Of a DNA stretch of 37,225 nt, positions 1 through 8,232 are shown piece by piece. This DNA is from Candidatus Sulfotelmatobacter sp. GTDB taxonomy: Bacteria > Eisenbacteria > RBG-16-71-46. Position numbers and translations under genes: made by a program. Position 1 is the first letter of the stretch. The number at the start of each line of letters is the position of its first letter. The stretch is taken from the NCBI GenBank assembly GCA_035498555.1, contig DATKAB010000082.1, positions 1 through 37,225 of the forward strand. The letters run 5' to 3'. The notes under the pieces are model-generated. The model did no database searches and had not been told where the DNA came from. It saw nothing but the letters and a program-made list of their open reading frames with translations.

Positions 1-777
1 ATCTCGCTCAACTGCGCGGCGGTGCCACGCGACATGATCGAGAGCGAGATGTTCGGCCACGTGCGCGGCGCGTTCTCGGGCGCGGTGGTCGAGCGGATCG
101 GCATGGTCGAAGCGGCCGCCAACGGCACCCTATTCCTCGACGAAGTCGGCGAAATGTCCGAGGCCATGCAGGCCAAGCTCCTCCGCTTCCTCGAGAGCGG
201 CGAATACCGCCGCGTGGGCGAGAGCACCAATCGCCACGTGGCGACGCACGTCGTGGCCGCCACCAACGTGCCGCGCGATCGGCTCGGCCGCGGCGAGGGC
301 TTCCGCCAGGATCTCTACTGGCGACTGGCGCAGGGCGTGCTCGAAGTGCCGGCGCTCCGGCATCGTCCCGGCGACATCGGCCTGCTCGTCGACCACTTCC
401 TGCGTCTCGAGTCGAAAAAGATGGCCAAGCCGGAGCTGTCGCTGAGCGACGAGGCCCGCGCCGCGCTGCTCGCCTACGGCTGGCCGGGCAACGTGCGCGA
501 GCTGGTCGGCGTGGTGCGGCGCGCGGTGGCGCTCGCCGAGCACACCATCCAGGTCGAGCATCTCGAGTTGGGCTCGGTGAGAGAGGTCGCGGTGACGCTC
601 ACCGAAGAGCTGGCCGAGGCCGAGCGCTCACGCATCGAGCATGCGATGCGCGAGAACGATCACTCGCCGACCAGCGCCGCGCGTGCGCTCGGCATTCCGC
701 GCACCACCCTGATCATGAAGCTCAAGCGCCTCGGGATCCGGGAGCGCCTCGCCGGCCCGAAGCCGCCCGCCGAGTAA
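1..777 (+). CDS. Sigma-54-dependent transcriptional activator, C-terminal part (5' end outside window)
   Basis: This is the back half of a bacterial enhancer-binding protein that remodels sigma-54 RNA polymerase with ATP. The open frame runs into the window's left edge, so Walker A and any receiver or sensor domain are not visible. It begins in the GAFTGA region: NCAAVPRDMIESEMFGH, then GAFSGA (residues 23-28 of the visible part), where Ser replaces the usual Thr of the sigma-54-contacting loop. Walker B follows as GTLFLDEVGEM, then the arginine-rich sensor segment (FRQDLYWRL) and sensor II (GWPGNVREL). The C-terminus has a Fis-type helix-turn-helix, roughly visible residues 211-247 (SAARALGIPRTTLIMKLKRLGI). 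It converges with the next gene, the two stop codons lying 6 bp apart. With rpoN in the same window it is a plausible but unproven regulator of nearby sigma-54 promoters. Confidence 0.93.
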   Translation: MSLNCAAVPRDMIESEMFGHVRGAFSGAVVERIGMVEAAANGTLFLDEVGEMSEAMQAKLLRFLESGEYRRVGESTNRHVATHVVAATNVPRDRLGRGEGFRQDLYWRLAQGVLEVPALRHRPGDIGLLVDHFLRLESKKMAKPELSLSDEARAALLAYGWPGNVRELVGVVRRAVALAEHTIQVEHLELGSVREVAVTLTEELAEAERSRIEHAMRENDHSPTSAARALGIPRTTLIMKLKRLGIRERLAGPKPPAE

Positions 778-783
778 CGCGCG

Positions 784-1614
784 CTACCCCCTCAGCCCCT
801 CGAACAAATCCGTCTCGCGCTTCCTCCCGCCGTTCACCGTGCTGAACACGCGGTAGAACGACTGCCAGCCCCATAACGCCTCGTGGTTCTTGGGGGACAG
901 GTGCGCGAGCTTCTCGTAGGCGGTGATCTGCGACTGGTGGCACGACACCGCCTTCCACACCGTGTCCCACACGCTGCGCGTGTCGAGCACGGTCGTCACC
1001 GCCCAGTCGGGCCACGACTTCGACTCGCGCTCGACGCCATCCACCATCGAGGTGAGCTTGCGGAAGGCTTCCTCGTAAGCGCCCATCGCGCTCGCCGGCC
1101 AAGCGATGTAGTAGAGCTTCGAGATCGCGTGGGGCGCGAGCGCCGCCGCCTCGCCACCCAGCCTGAAGCCGGCATCGGAAGATGCTGCCGCCGCGGCGCA
1201 CGTGAACTGGCAGATCGCGATGTGATCGGGGTGCCCGTAGCCGCCCTCGGGATCGAAGGTCATCACCACCTGCGGACGCCAGCGCCTCATGTGCGCGACG
1301 ATCTTGCCGATCGCCTCCCGCGGCTCGGCCCGGTCGAGCAGCTGATCCTTGTAGTCGAGCAACGCCAGCTCGCGAATACCGAGCGTCTTCGCCGCCTCGC
1401 GCAGCTCGCCCTCGCGGATCCTGGCGAGCGCGTCGGCGCCCGGATGCTCGGGCGGCTCGCGAAAGCCGCGGAAGCGGCCGGCCTCGCCGCGCGTCGCAGT
1501 CACGAGATACGTCTCGACGCCCTCGGCCGCGTACTTGGCGAGCGTGCCGCCAAAGCCGAGCGACTCGTCGTCGGGGTGGGCGAGGACCGCCATCAGGCGC
1601 AGGGGGGCAGCCAT
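784..1614 (-). CDS. PIG-L family (LmbE-like) zinc-dependent N-deacetylase
   Basis: The 276-residue protein is a LmbE/PIG-L-type deacetylase, the family that removes acetyl groups from GlcNAc-type sugars, including the thiol-cofactor enzymes MshB, Mca and BshB. The N-terminal metal-binding motif AHPDDES lies at about residues 11-17, followed by TATRGEAGRFRG. The second metal/active-site motif GGYGHPDHIAI lies in the middle. The start at 1614 (MAAPLRLM) puts the first strand and AHPDDE at the normal distance from the N-terminus; the frame stays open further upstream, but that extension is Arg/Pro-rich and not family-like. The substrate cannot be fixed from sequence. Thiol-cofactor biosynthesis or conjugate hydrolysis is one possibility, with no partner gene nearby to support it. 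It is divergent from pyrG and convergent with the sigma-54 activator. Confidence 0.88.
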   Translation of the reverse strand: MAAPLRLMAVLAHPDDESLGFGGTLAKYAAEGVETYLVTATRGEAGRFRGFREPPEHPGADALARIREGELREAAKTLGIRELALLDYKDQLLDRAEPREAIGKIVAHMRRWRPQVVMTFDPEGGYGHPDHIAICQFTCAAAAASSDAGFRLGGEAAALAPHAISKLYYIAWPASAMGAYEEAFRKLTSMVDGVERESKSWPDWAVTTVLDTRSVWDTVWKAVSCHQSQITAYEKLAHLSPKNHEALWGWQSFYRVFSTVNGGRKRETDLFEGLRG

Positions 1615-1674
1615 GGCGGCGCAGAGTAGCTCAGGACGCGATCGGGCGCCTGCACGGCTCGCCCCGCACTCCCC

Positions 1675-1882
1675 GGGGCGGGCTCGCCGCCCCGTCCAAA
1701 TTGGATCTGGATCCAAATCGGTCTACCCGACCGCGGTCCCTTCAACCCGCCGCACGGCGGGTTCGCCGTCCCCGACGGATCTCAGGTCAGCCCGTGAAAT
1801 GTCCTCCCGGAAGGCAACCTCCTCATTTCACATGCTCCAGAGCATGTAACGGGGTCGCCCGACTGGTTCCGGAACCAGTCGG
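1675..1882. repeat. Array of eight consecutive non-identical inverted repeats in the pyrG upstream region
   Basis: The following inverted repeats can be read directly. 1675-1693 (GGGGCGG/CCGCCCC), 1701-1716 (TTGGATC/GATCCAA), 1729-1738 (palindrome GACCGCGGTC), 1744-1763 (AACCCGCC/GGCGGGTT). 1766-1778 (CCGTC/GACGG), 1794-1831 (GTGAAATG/CATTTCAC), 1830-1847 (ACATGCT/AGCATGT) and 1859-1882 (perfect 24-bp palindrome). The arms differ from one another, so this is not a tandem family of one element. No coding frame here has gene-like content. It lies between divergent genes and could be a structured leader RNA, a small RNA, a set of protein sites or decayed palindromic repeats. Confidence 0.7.
1859..1882. 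repeat. Perfect 24-bp palindrome
   Basis: The half-site CCGACTGGTTCC is followed immediately by its exact reverse complement, with no spacer. As DNA it would suit a symmetric dimeric DNA-binding protein; as RNA it could form a stem only with a few central bases unpaired. It is the last and longest unit of the inverted-repeat run upstream of pyrG. Confidence 0.85.
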
Positions 1883-1913
1883 CGGCCCGATTTCACGCGC
1901 CCGGGCCCCGCTT

Positions 1914-2004
1914 GCGCCCGCCGCCCTCTTCGGCGAGACTCCCCGAGCGGAGTCGCGCCCAGCCTCTCCGGCAGAAACCGACGGCGGGCGCGGCCCGCAT
2001 TTTT
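1914..2004 (+). promoter_or_regulatory. Candidate pyrG attenuator: terminator hairpin with competing antiterminator
   Basis: A hairpin at 1984-1998 (GCGGGC, 3-nt loop, GCCCGC) is followed by A and five T (2000-2004), the form of an intrinsic terminator, ending about 60 bp before the pyrG start. Its left arm lies inside 1982-1991 (CGGCGGGCGC), which is the exact complement of 1914-1923 (GCGCCCGCCG). The upstream segment could therefore pair with and disarm the terminator. pyrG is regulated by attenuation in some Gram-positives; whether this leader senses CTP is inference. High GC makes chance pairing likelier. Confidence 0.5.
1984..2004 (+). terminator. Intrinsic terminator-like hairpin with U-tract in the pyrG leader
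   Basis: Six G-C pairs close a GCG loop, and the sequence continues A-TTTTT-CG. It is one of only two hairpins I found in this window with a clear T tract on the exit side. It points toward pyrG with no gene immediately before it, so it acts either as an attenuator or as the end of a short upstream transcript. Confidence 0.6.
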
Positions 2005-2063
2005 CGTTGGGTTCGATTCCGCGCCGGGCCCAGGAGCCCGCGCTGAACAGGGAAGGACGGGAC

Positions 2064-3718
<1,655 letters not shown>

Positions 3719-3722
<4 letters not shown>

Positions 3723-4540
3723 GATCCTTCCACGTCGGCGGCGCCGAGATCGGCGCCGAGCGGCTCTGCATCCTGGCCGGCCCGTGCGTGGTCGAGAGCG
3801 AGGAGATGTGCTTCGAGGTCGCCTCGCGCCTCAAATCGGCGTGCGAGGCGCGCGGCCTGCCGCTGATCTTCAAGGCGTCGTATCGCAAGGCCAACCGCTC
3901 GAGCGCCTCGTCGTTCGAGGGGCTGCCACTCGCTCAGGCGCTCAGCGTCCTGGGTCGCGTGCGGCACGAGCTGGGCATTCCGGTGCTCACCGACGTGCAC
4001 GCCGAGAGCGAGATCGAGGCCGCCGCCGAAGTCGCCGACGTGCTGCAGATCCCGGCATTCCTGTCGCGCCAGACCGCGCTGCTCGCCGCCGCGGCGCGCA
4101 CCGGACTCGCCGTCAACGTGAAGAAGGGTCAGTTCCTGGCCCCCGATGACATGGCCAACGTGGTCGAGAAGCTGGTGGCCGCGGGTTGCGATCGCCTGAT
4201 GCTGACCGAGCGCGGCACCAGTTTTGGCTATCACGATCTGGTGGTGGACATGCGCGGGCTCGTCACCATGCGCGAGCTCAACTGGCCGGTGGTGTACGAC
4301 GCGACCCACAGCCTGCAGAAGCCCGGCGGCAGGGAGAGCGGCGGCGATCGCCGCTTCGCGTTCCCATTGATGCGCGCAGCGGTGGCGTGCGGCATCGACG
4401 GCCTGTTCTTCGAGACGCACCCGGATCCACCGCGCGCCAAGTCCGACGCCGCGACCCAGCTGCCGCTCGCGCTCGCCGAATCGTTCCTCGACGAGGCGCT
4501 TCGCGTTCGCGAAACCGTCGCCACCTCGCCCCATGCCTGA
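3719..4540 (+). CDS. kdsA: 3-deoxy-8-phosphooctulonate (Kdo-8-P) synthase, metal-dependent class
   Basis: It condenses phosphoenolpyruvate with arabinose 5-phosphate to give Kdo 8-phosphate, the committed step to the inner-core sugar of LPS. The 273-residue protein has the typical length. The N-terminal motif ILAGPCVVESEE places a cysteine (Cys23) where metal-dependent enzymes such as that of Aquifex have their metal ligand; E. coli-type enzymes have Asn. Other family signatures are FKASYRKANRSS, VLTDVH, KKGQFLAPDDM, TERGTSFGYHDLVVDMR and DATHSLQKPGG. The start is GTG at 3719, giving the 4-bp GTGA overlap with pyrG and an N-terminus of normal length. It overlaps kdsC by 8 bp. Confidence 0.97.
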
Positions 4541-5096
4541 GCCCGCGGCGGCAGCTCGAGCGGGTTCGAAGGCGGGCGGCCCGGGCGGGGTCGCCGCGAA
4601 GGTCAAAATCCTGTTCCTCGATGTCGACGGCACGCTCACGGACGGCATCATTGGTTTCTCGAAGGACGGCGACCTGCGCCACTTCTGGGTGCGCGACGGC
4701 CTCGCGCTCGAATGGGCCCGCGATCTGGGCCTCCTGCCGGTGGTGATCTCGGGGCGCAGCTCCGAGGCGGTCGAGGCACGCATGCGCGATCTCAAACTCG
4801 AGAATTATCTGGGGGTGAAAGACAAGGTCGCGGTCGCCGAGAAGGTGCTGGCGCGCGAACGTGCCAACTGGGACGAATGCGCGATGGTCGGCGACGATCT
4901 GCCCGACGTGGCGATGCTCAGGCGCGTGGGCTGGCCGATCGCGGTGGCCGACGCATCCGAGGAGCTGCATCGCTTCGCCCACACGATCACGCGCCACCGT
5001 GCCGGTTTCGGCGCCGTGCGCGAGGTGGTGGAGATGCTGTTGCGACACAACGGCGTCTGGGACCAGGTGCTGAAGCGCTACGAGGTGTTGCCTTGA
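4533..5096 (+). CDS. kdsC: Kdo-8-phosphate phosphatase (HAD superfamily)
   Basis: It hydrolyses Kdo 8-phosphate to Kdo, the step after KdsA. The 187-residue protein is a cap-less HAD phosphatase of the C0 type. The catalytic loop FLDVDGTLTDG has nucleophile Asp30 and acid/base Asp32. VVISGRSSEAVEARMRDL is the motif II region, and MVGDDLPDVAMLRRVGWPIAVADA holds the metal-binding acidic pair. The family-typical end ITRHRAGFGAVREVVEMLL is present. The first 22 residues (Ala/Gly-rich) precede the domain and may be a short extension. The ATG lies inside the kdsA stop region, so the two are translationally linked; kdsD follows after 25 bp. Confidence 0.95.
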   Translation: MPEPAAAARAGSKAGGPGGVAAKVKILFLDVDGTLTDGIIGFSKDGDLRHFWVRDGLALEWARDLGLLPVVISGRSSEAVEARMRDLKLENYLGVKDKVAVAEKVLARERANWDECAMVGDDLPDVAMLRRVGWPIAVADASEELHRFAHTITRHRAGFGAVREVVEMLLRHNGVWDQVLKRYEVLP

Positions 5097-5121
5097 GGAT
5101 CTGCGGGAGAGGGGCCCTCGA

Positions 5122-6099
5122 ATGAAGGCCACCCGCGATCTGATCGAGCTGGCGCGCGAGGTGGTGCGCACCGAAGCCGCGGCGGTCGCGGCGCTCGAGG
5201 GCAAGCTGGGCGACGAGTTCCTCGCCGCCGTCGACCTGCTGGCCGGATGCCGCGGTAAGCTGGTGGTGTCGGGAGTCGGCAAGTCGGGGCTGATCGCGCA
5301 CAAGCTCGCCGCGACCCTGACCAGCACCGGGACCCCCGCAGTGTTCCTGCATCCCGCCGACGCCTTGCACGGCGACGCCGGCCTCTTCGCCGCGGGAGAC
5401 GTCGCGCTGTTCATCTCGAAGAGCGGTGGCTCCGAGGAGCTGGTGGCGCTGCTGCCCTATCTCGAGCGCATCGGCATTCCGCTGGTCAGCATCGTCGCCA
5501 CGCCGCAGTCGCCGCTCGCGCGGAAGTCACGGGTGACGCTGGTCACCGGACCGGTGCGCGAGGCCTGCCCGATGGATCTCACGCCCACCACCAGCATCAC
5601 GCTGGTGCAGGTGCTGGGCGACTGCCTGGCGGTGGCGCTGCTCGAGCGCCGCGGCTTCACCGCTGACGACTTCCGCTTCCTGCATCCGGGAGGAGTGATC
5701 GGGCGCACCGCGTCGCGCCGAGTCGAGGAGCTGATGCACGACGGCGACGCGCTGCCGCGCGTGGGGGAGCGGGCCACGCTTCGCGAGGTCATGCTCGAGA
5801 TCATGAACAAGCGGCTCGGCGTCACGGTGGTGGTGGACGGCGCCGGCGCGCTGGCGGGGGTGGTAAGCGACGGGGACTTCAAACGCATCCTGATGAAGCA
5901 CGCCGATCCCTGGGGGCTCACCGCCGGCGACGTGATGAATCCCGCGCCGAGCACGATTGGACCCGACTCGCTGGTCGCCGCGGCGGTGCGAGCGATGGAG
6001 GAGCGTCCGGCCGGGCCGATCACGGCCCTGGTGGTGGTGGACGATGCGCGACGCCCGATCGGCATCCTCCATCTCCACGACTGCCTGCGGGCGAGCTAG
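5122..6099 (+). CDS. kdsD: D-arabinose 5-phosphate isomerase (KpsF/GutQ family)
   Basis: It converts ribulose 5-phosphate to arabinose 5-phosphate, the substrate of KdsA, completing the Kdo branch encoded by the two preceding genes. The 325-residue protein has a SIS sugar-phosphate domain (about 35-175) with SGVGKSGLIAHKLAATLTST, FLHPADALHGDAG and ISKSGGSEE. Two CBS repeats follow (about 205-325), the standard architecture of the family. The ATG at 5122 is preceded by a purine-rich GGGAGAGGGG. The order kdsA-kdsC-kdsD supports the call over the glucitol-associated paralogue GutQ. Confidence 0.95.
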   Translation: MKATRDLIELAREVVRTEAAAVAALEGKLGDEFLAAVDLLAGCRGKLVVSGVGKSGLIAHKLAATLTSTGTPAVFLHPADALHGDAGLFAAGDVALFISKSGGSEELVALLPYLERIGIPLVSIVATPQSPLARKSRVTLVTGPVREACPMDLTPTTSITLVQVLGDCLAVALLERRGFTADDFRFLHPGGVIGRTASRRVEELMHDGDALPRVGERATLREVMLEIMNKRLGVTVVVDGAGALAGVVSDGDFKRILMKHADPWGLTAGDVMNPAPSTIGPDSLVAAAVRAMEERPAGPITALVVVDDARRPIGILHLHDCLRAS

Positions 6100-6125
6100 T
6101 CCTCGCGCCTCGCGGGTTCGCCGCC

Positions 6126-6668
6126 GTGCCGCAGGCCCTGCTCACGATCGGTCACTCGAACCGAGCGCTCGAGGAGTTCGGCGCGCTGTTGCGCGCGCAC
6201 GGCATCCAGCACCTCGCCGACGTTCGCCGGTTCCCGCGATCGCGTCGCAACCCGCACTTCTCCAGCGCGGCGCTCGAGCAGTGGCTCGCCGCTCAGCGCA
6301 TCGGCTACGCCCATCTCGAAGCGCTCGGCGGCCATCGAGAACCGCGGCCCGACTCGCCCCATTTCGGGCTCGCGACCGGCTGGATGCGCGGCTTCGCCGA
6401 CCACATGGAGACGCCCGAGTTCGTCGCGGCGCTCGATGCCCTGCTCGCGATCGCGGCCGGCCGCCGCACGGCGGTGATGTGTGCGGAAGCCGACTGGCGC
6501 GAGTGCCACCGCCGCCTGCTCGCCGACGCGGTGGTGTCGAGGGGCGTGCCCGTCGAGCATGTTCGGGATGCTTCCCATGCCGAGCCGCACTCCGCCACCC
6601 CCGGCATCGAGCGGATTGGAGGACGCCTCATCTATAGGAGTGTCGCGCCGCGCCTGCCCGGTCTGTGA
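6126..6668 (+). CDS. DUF488 family protein
   Basis: This 180-residue protein belongs to the DUF488 family, small cytoplasmic proteins of unknown biochemical role. Visible signatures are LLTIGHSNRALEEFGALL at the N-terminus, ADVRRFPRSRRNPHFS, LGGHREPR, and the conserved C-terminal cysteine motif VMCAEADWRECHR followed by LLADAV. The start is GTG at 6126, since the TIGHSN strand is normally within the first ten residues. It lies 26 bp after kdsD and is followed by a 162-bp gap holding sigma-54-like promoters, so it probably ends the pyrG-kds transcript. Nothing in the sequence ties it to LPS synthesis. Confidence 0.88.
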   Translation: MPQALLTIGHSNRALEEFGALLRAHGIQHLADVRRFPRSRRNPHFSSAALEQWLAAQRIGYAHLEALGGHREPRPDSPHFGLATGWMRGFADHMETPEFVAALDALLAIAAGRRTAVMCAEADWRECHRRLLADAVVSRGVPVEHVRDASHAEPHSATPGIERIGGRLIYRSVAPRLPGL

Positions 6669-6774
6669 CCCTGCCCACCGGGGCGACGAAGGCGTGACGA
6701 CTCGCGTCAGAAAGTCTTCAAGGCCGGCGGGGGTTGAGTCGATAACCTTTTGTGATTGCAGGCCCATCGACCGC

Positions 6775-6790
6775 TGGCACACACTGTGCT
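6775..6790 (+). promoter_or_regulatory. Sigma-54-type promoter ahead of the lptC-lptB-rpoN operon (upstream copy)
   Basis: The sequence TGGCAC, five bases, then GTGCT has GG at 6776-6777 and GC at 6788-6789, with exactly the 10-bp spacing sigma-54 requires. Against TGGCAC/TTGCW it differs at one base (GTGC for TTGC). The predicted start of transcription is near 6801, about 30 bp before the first lptC ATG. rpoN is the third gene downstream, so this would be an autoregulatory loop. The match is seen; use is inferred. Confidence 0.5.
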
Positions 6791-6796
6791 TGATGC

Positions 6797-6813
6797 TCGG
6801 CAAACCCTTTGCT
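6797..6813 (+). promoter_or_regulatory. Second sigma-54-type promoter match, 23 bp downstream of the first
   Basis: GG at 6799-6800 and GC at 6811-6812 have the required 10-bp spacing. The -12 box TTTGCT is a perfect match, while the -24 box CGGCAA matches the consensus at four of six bases. The predicted start near 6824 would give a very short leader to the ATG at 6831 but a normal one to the alternative lptC ATG at 6855. Confidence 0.38.
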
Positions 6814-6830
6814 AGCGTGGGTTCCACGTC

Positions 6831-7463
6831 ATGACCGGACCCCGAGAAACTGGCATGAATCACGCCCGCAGGGCGCCCCCCGGCAGCCACCGCGGCCGGG
6901 TGCTGCTGGCCGCGCTCGGGCTGGGGCTCGCGGCGTTGATGGCGGTGGGCTGCGGCGAACGCCGCACGGTGGGCATGTCGGGCAAGACCGGCGAACTGCC
7001 GGACCAGGAGGTCCAGGATTTTTCGCTCACCGAAACCAATCAGGGCGCGGTCGAGTGGAGGCTGTTCGCCCAGTACGCCGCCATGTACGACGTGAAGAAC
7101 CTCATCACGGCTCGCGGCGTTCGGGTGGACTTCTACGACGAGAAGTCCACGCGCACCTCGCAACTCACCGCGCGCGAGGGCGAGATCAATCAGCTCACCC
7201 GTGACATGACTGCACGCGGCAACGTGGTTCTCCAGAGCTCGGACGGCACCCGGATGTCCACCCAGGTCATGCACTTCCTCAATCGCGAACAGAAGGTCCA
7301 ATCCGACGATCTGGTGCGCGTGGAGCGCGCCGGCGACGTGCTGACCGGCGTGGGTTTCGAGAGCGATCCCGAGCTGAAGCACTTCAAGTTCCGCTCGAAA
7401 GTGCAGGCCACCGTGCACTCCAAGTCGGAAGACCTGCTGGGGCCGAGGAAGCCAACCAAGTGA
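6831..7463 (+). CDS. lptC: LPS export ABC transporter periplasmic protein LptC (predicted lipoprotein)
   Basis: LptC sits in the inner membrane and passes LPS from the LptB2FG transporter to the periplasmic bridge. The 210-residue frame has an Arg/His-rich N-terminus, a hydrophobic stretch (about 24-39) and then AVGC, a plausible lipobox with Cys41. This differs from the uncleaved single helix of E. coli LptC. The rest resembles the LptC/OstA beta-jellyroll: FSLTETNQGAVEWRLFA, then VRVDFYDEKS and LTAREGEINQLTRDMTARGNV. A second in-frame ATG at 6855 would give a more typical 32-residue signal peptide, and neither start has a strong Shine-Dalgarno. It overlaps lptB by 4 bp (GTGA), which supports the assignment. 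Two sigma-54-like promoters lie immediately upstream. Confidence 0.87.
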   Translation: MTGPRETGMNHARRAPPGSHRGRVLLAALGLGLAALMAVGCGERRTVGMSGKTGELPDQEVQDFSLTETNQGAVEWRLFAQYAAMYDVKNLITARGVRVDFYDEKSTRTSQLTAREGEINQLTRDMTARGNVVLQSSDGTRMSTQVMHFLNREQKVQSDDLVRVERAGDVLTGVGFESDPELKHFKFRSKVQATVHSKSEDLLGPRKPTK

Positions 7464-8218
7464 ACGCCACGCCTTCCGAGCTCCCGCTGCCCGTGAACGA
7501 GGGCCTGGTGGCGGAGAATCTCATTCGCTATTACGGCCGCTGGCGGGTGGTCAACGACGTCACCATCCGCGTCCGGCGCGGGGAGGTGGTGGGACTGCTG
7601 GGCCCGAACGGTGCCGGCAAGACCACCTCGTTCTACATGATCGTCGGACTGCTGCGACCCAACAGCGGACGCATTCTGCTCGAGGGCGAGGAGATCACTC
7701 AGGAGCCGATGTACCGGCGCGCGCGGCGCGGGCTCGGCTATCTCGCGCAGGAACCCAGCATCTTTCGCCGGCTGTCGGTGCGCGACAACGTCATGGCGGT
7801 GCTCGAGACCATGAAGATGCCCCACGCCGAGCGCGAGCAGCGCCTGGCGCGGCTGCTCGAAGATCTCAATCTCTCGCACCTTGCCACCCGGCAGGCCAAC
7901 AAGCTTTCGGGCGGCGAGCGGCGGCGGGTCGAGATCACGCGCGCCCTGGCGCGCGAACCGTCCTACATGCTGCTCGACGAGCCGTTCGTCGGCATCGACC
8001 CGATCGCGGTGTCGGAGATCCAGGACATCGTCGGGCGCCTGCGTGACCGCGGACTCGGGGTGCTGATCACCGACCACAACGTGCGCGAAACGCTGAGAAT
8101 CACCGACCGCGCCTACATCATGTACGAGGGCCGGATCCTGCTGCAGGGCACCGCGGAAAAGCTGGCCAACGATTCCGAAGCCCGCAAGATCTATCTCGGC
8201 GAGCGGTTCACCCTCTAG
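7460..8218 (+). CDS. lptB: LPS export ABC transporter ATP-binding protein LptB
   Basis: It is the ATPase of the LptB2FG complex that extracts LPS from the inner membrane. The 252-residue protein has Walker A GPNGAGKTT (48-56), a Q-loop in YLAQEPSIFRRLSV, the ABC signature LSGGERRRVEITRAL, Walker B YMLLDEPFVGIDP and the switch histidine in ITDHNVRETL. The motifs LAQEPSIFRRLSV and GIDPIAVSEIQ are typical of LptB rather than amino-acid transporter ATPases. The GTG start overlaps the lptC stop. rpoN follows after 14 bp, the order lptC-lptB-rpoN-hpf being widespread in proteobacteria. Confidence 0.97.
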   Translation: MNATPSELPLPVNEGLVAENLIRYYGRWRVVNDVTIRVRRGEVVGLLGPNGAGKTTSFYMIVGLLRPNSGRILLEGEEITQEPMYRRARRGLGYLAQEPSIFRRLSVRDNVMAVLETMKMPHAEREQRLARLLEDLNLSHLATRQANKLSGGERRRVEITRALAREPSYMLLDEPFVGIDPIAVSEIQDIVGRLRDRGLGVLITDHNVRETLRITDRAYIMYEGRILLQGTAEKLANDSEARKIYLGERFTL

Positions 8219-8232
8219 ATCGGGACCTTCCC

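Noticed and set aside
883-1629. A 248-codon plus-strand open frame opposite the PIG-L gene
   Set aside because: Arg-rich antisense shadow; AHPDDE and GHPDH motifs are on the minus strand.
2004-2030. A GG-N10-GC spaced element just before pyrG as a sigma-54 promoter
   Set aside because: Only the GG and GC dinucleotides match; the rest of both boxes (TTGGGT and CCGCG) does not, so it is likely chance.
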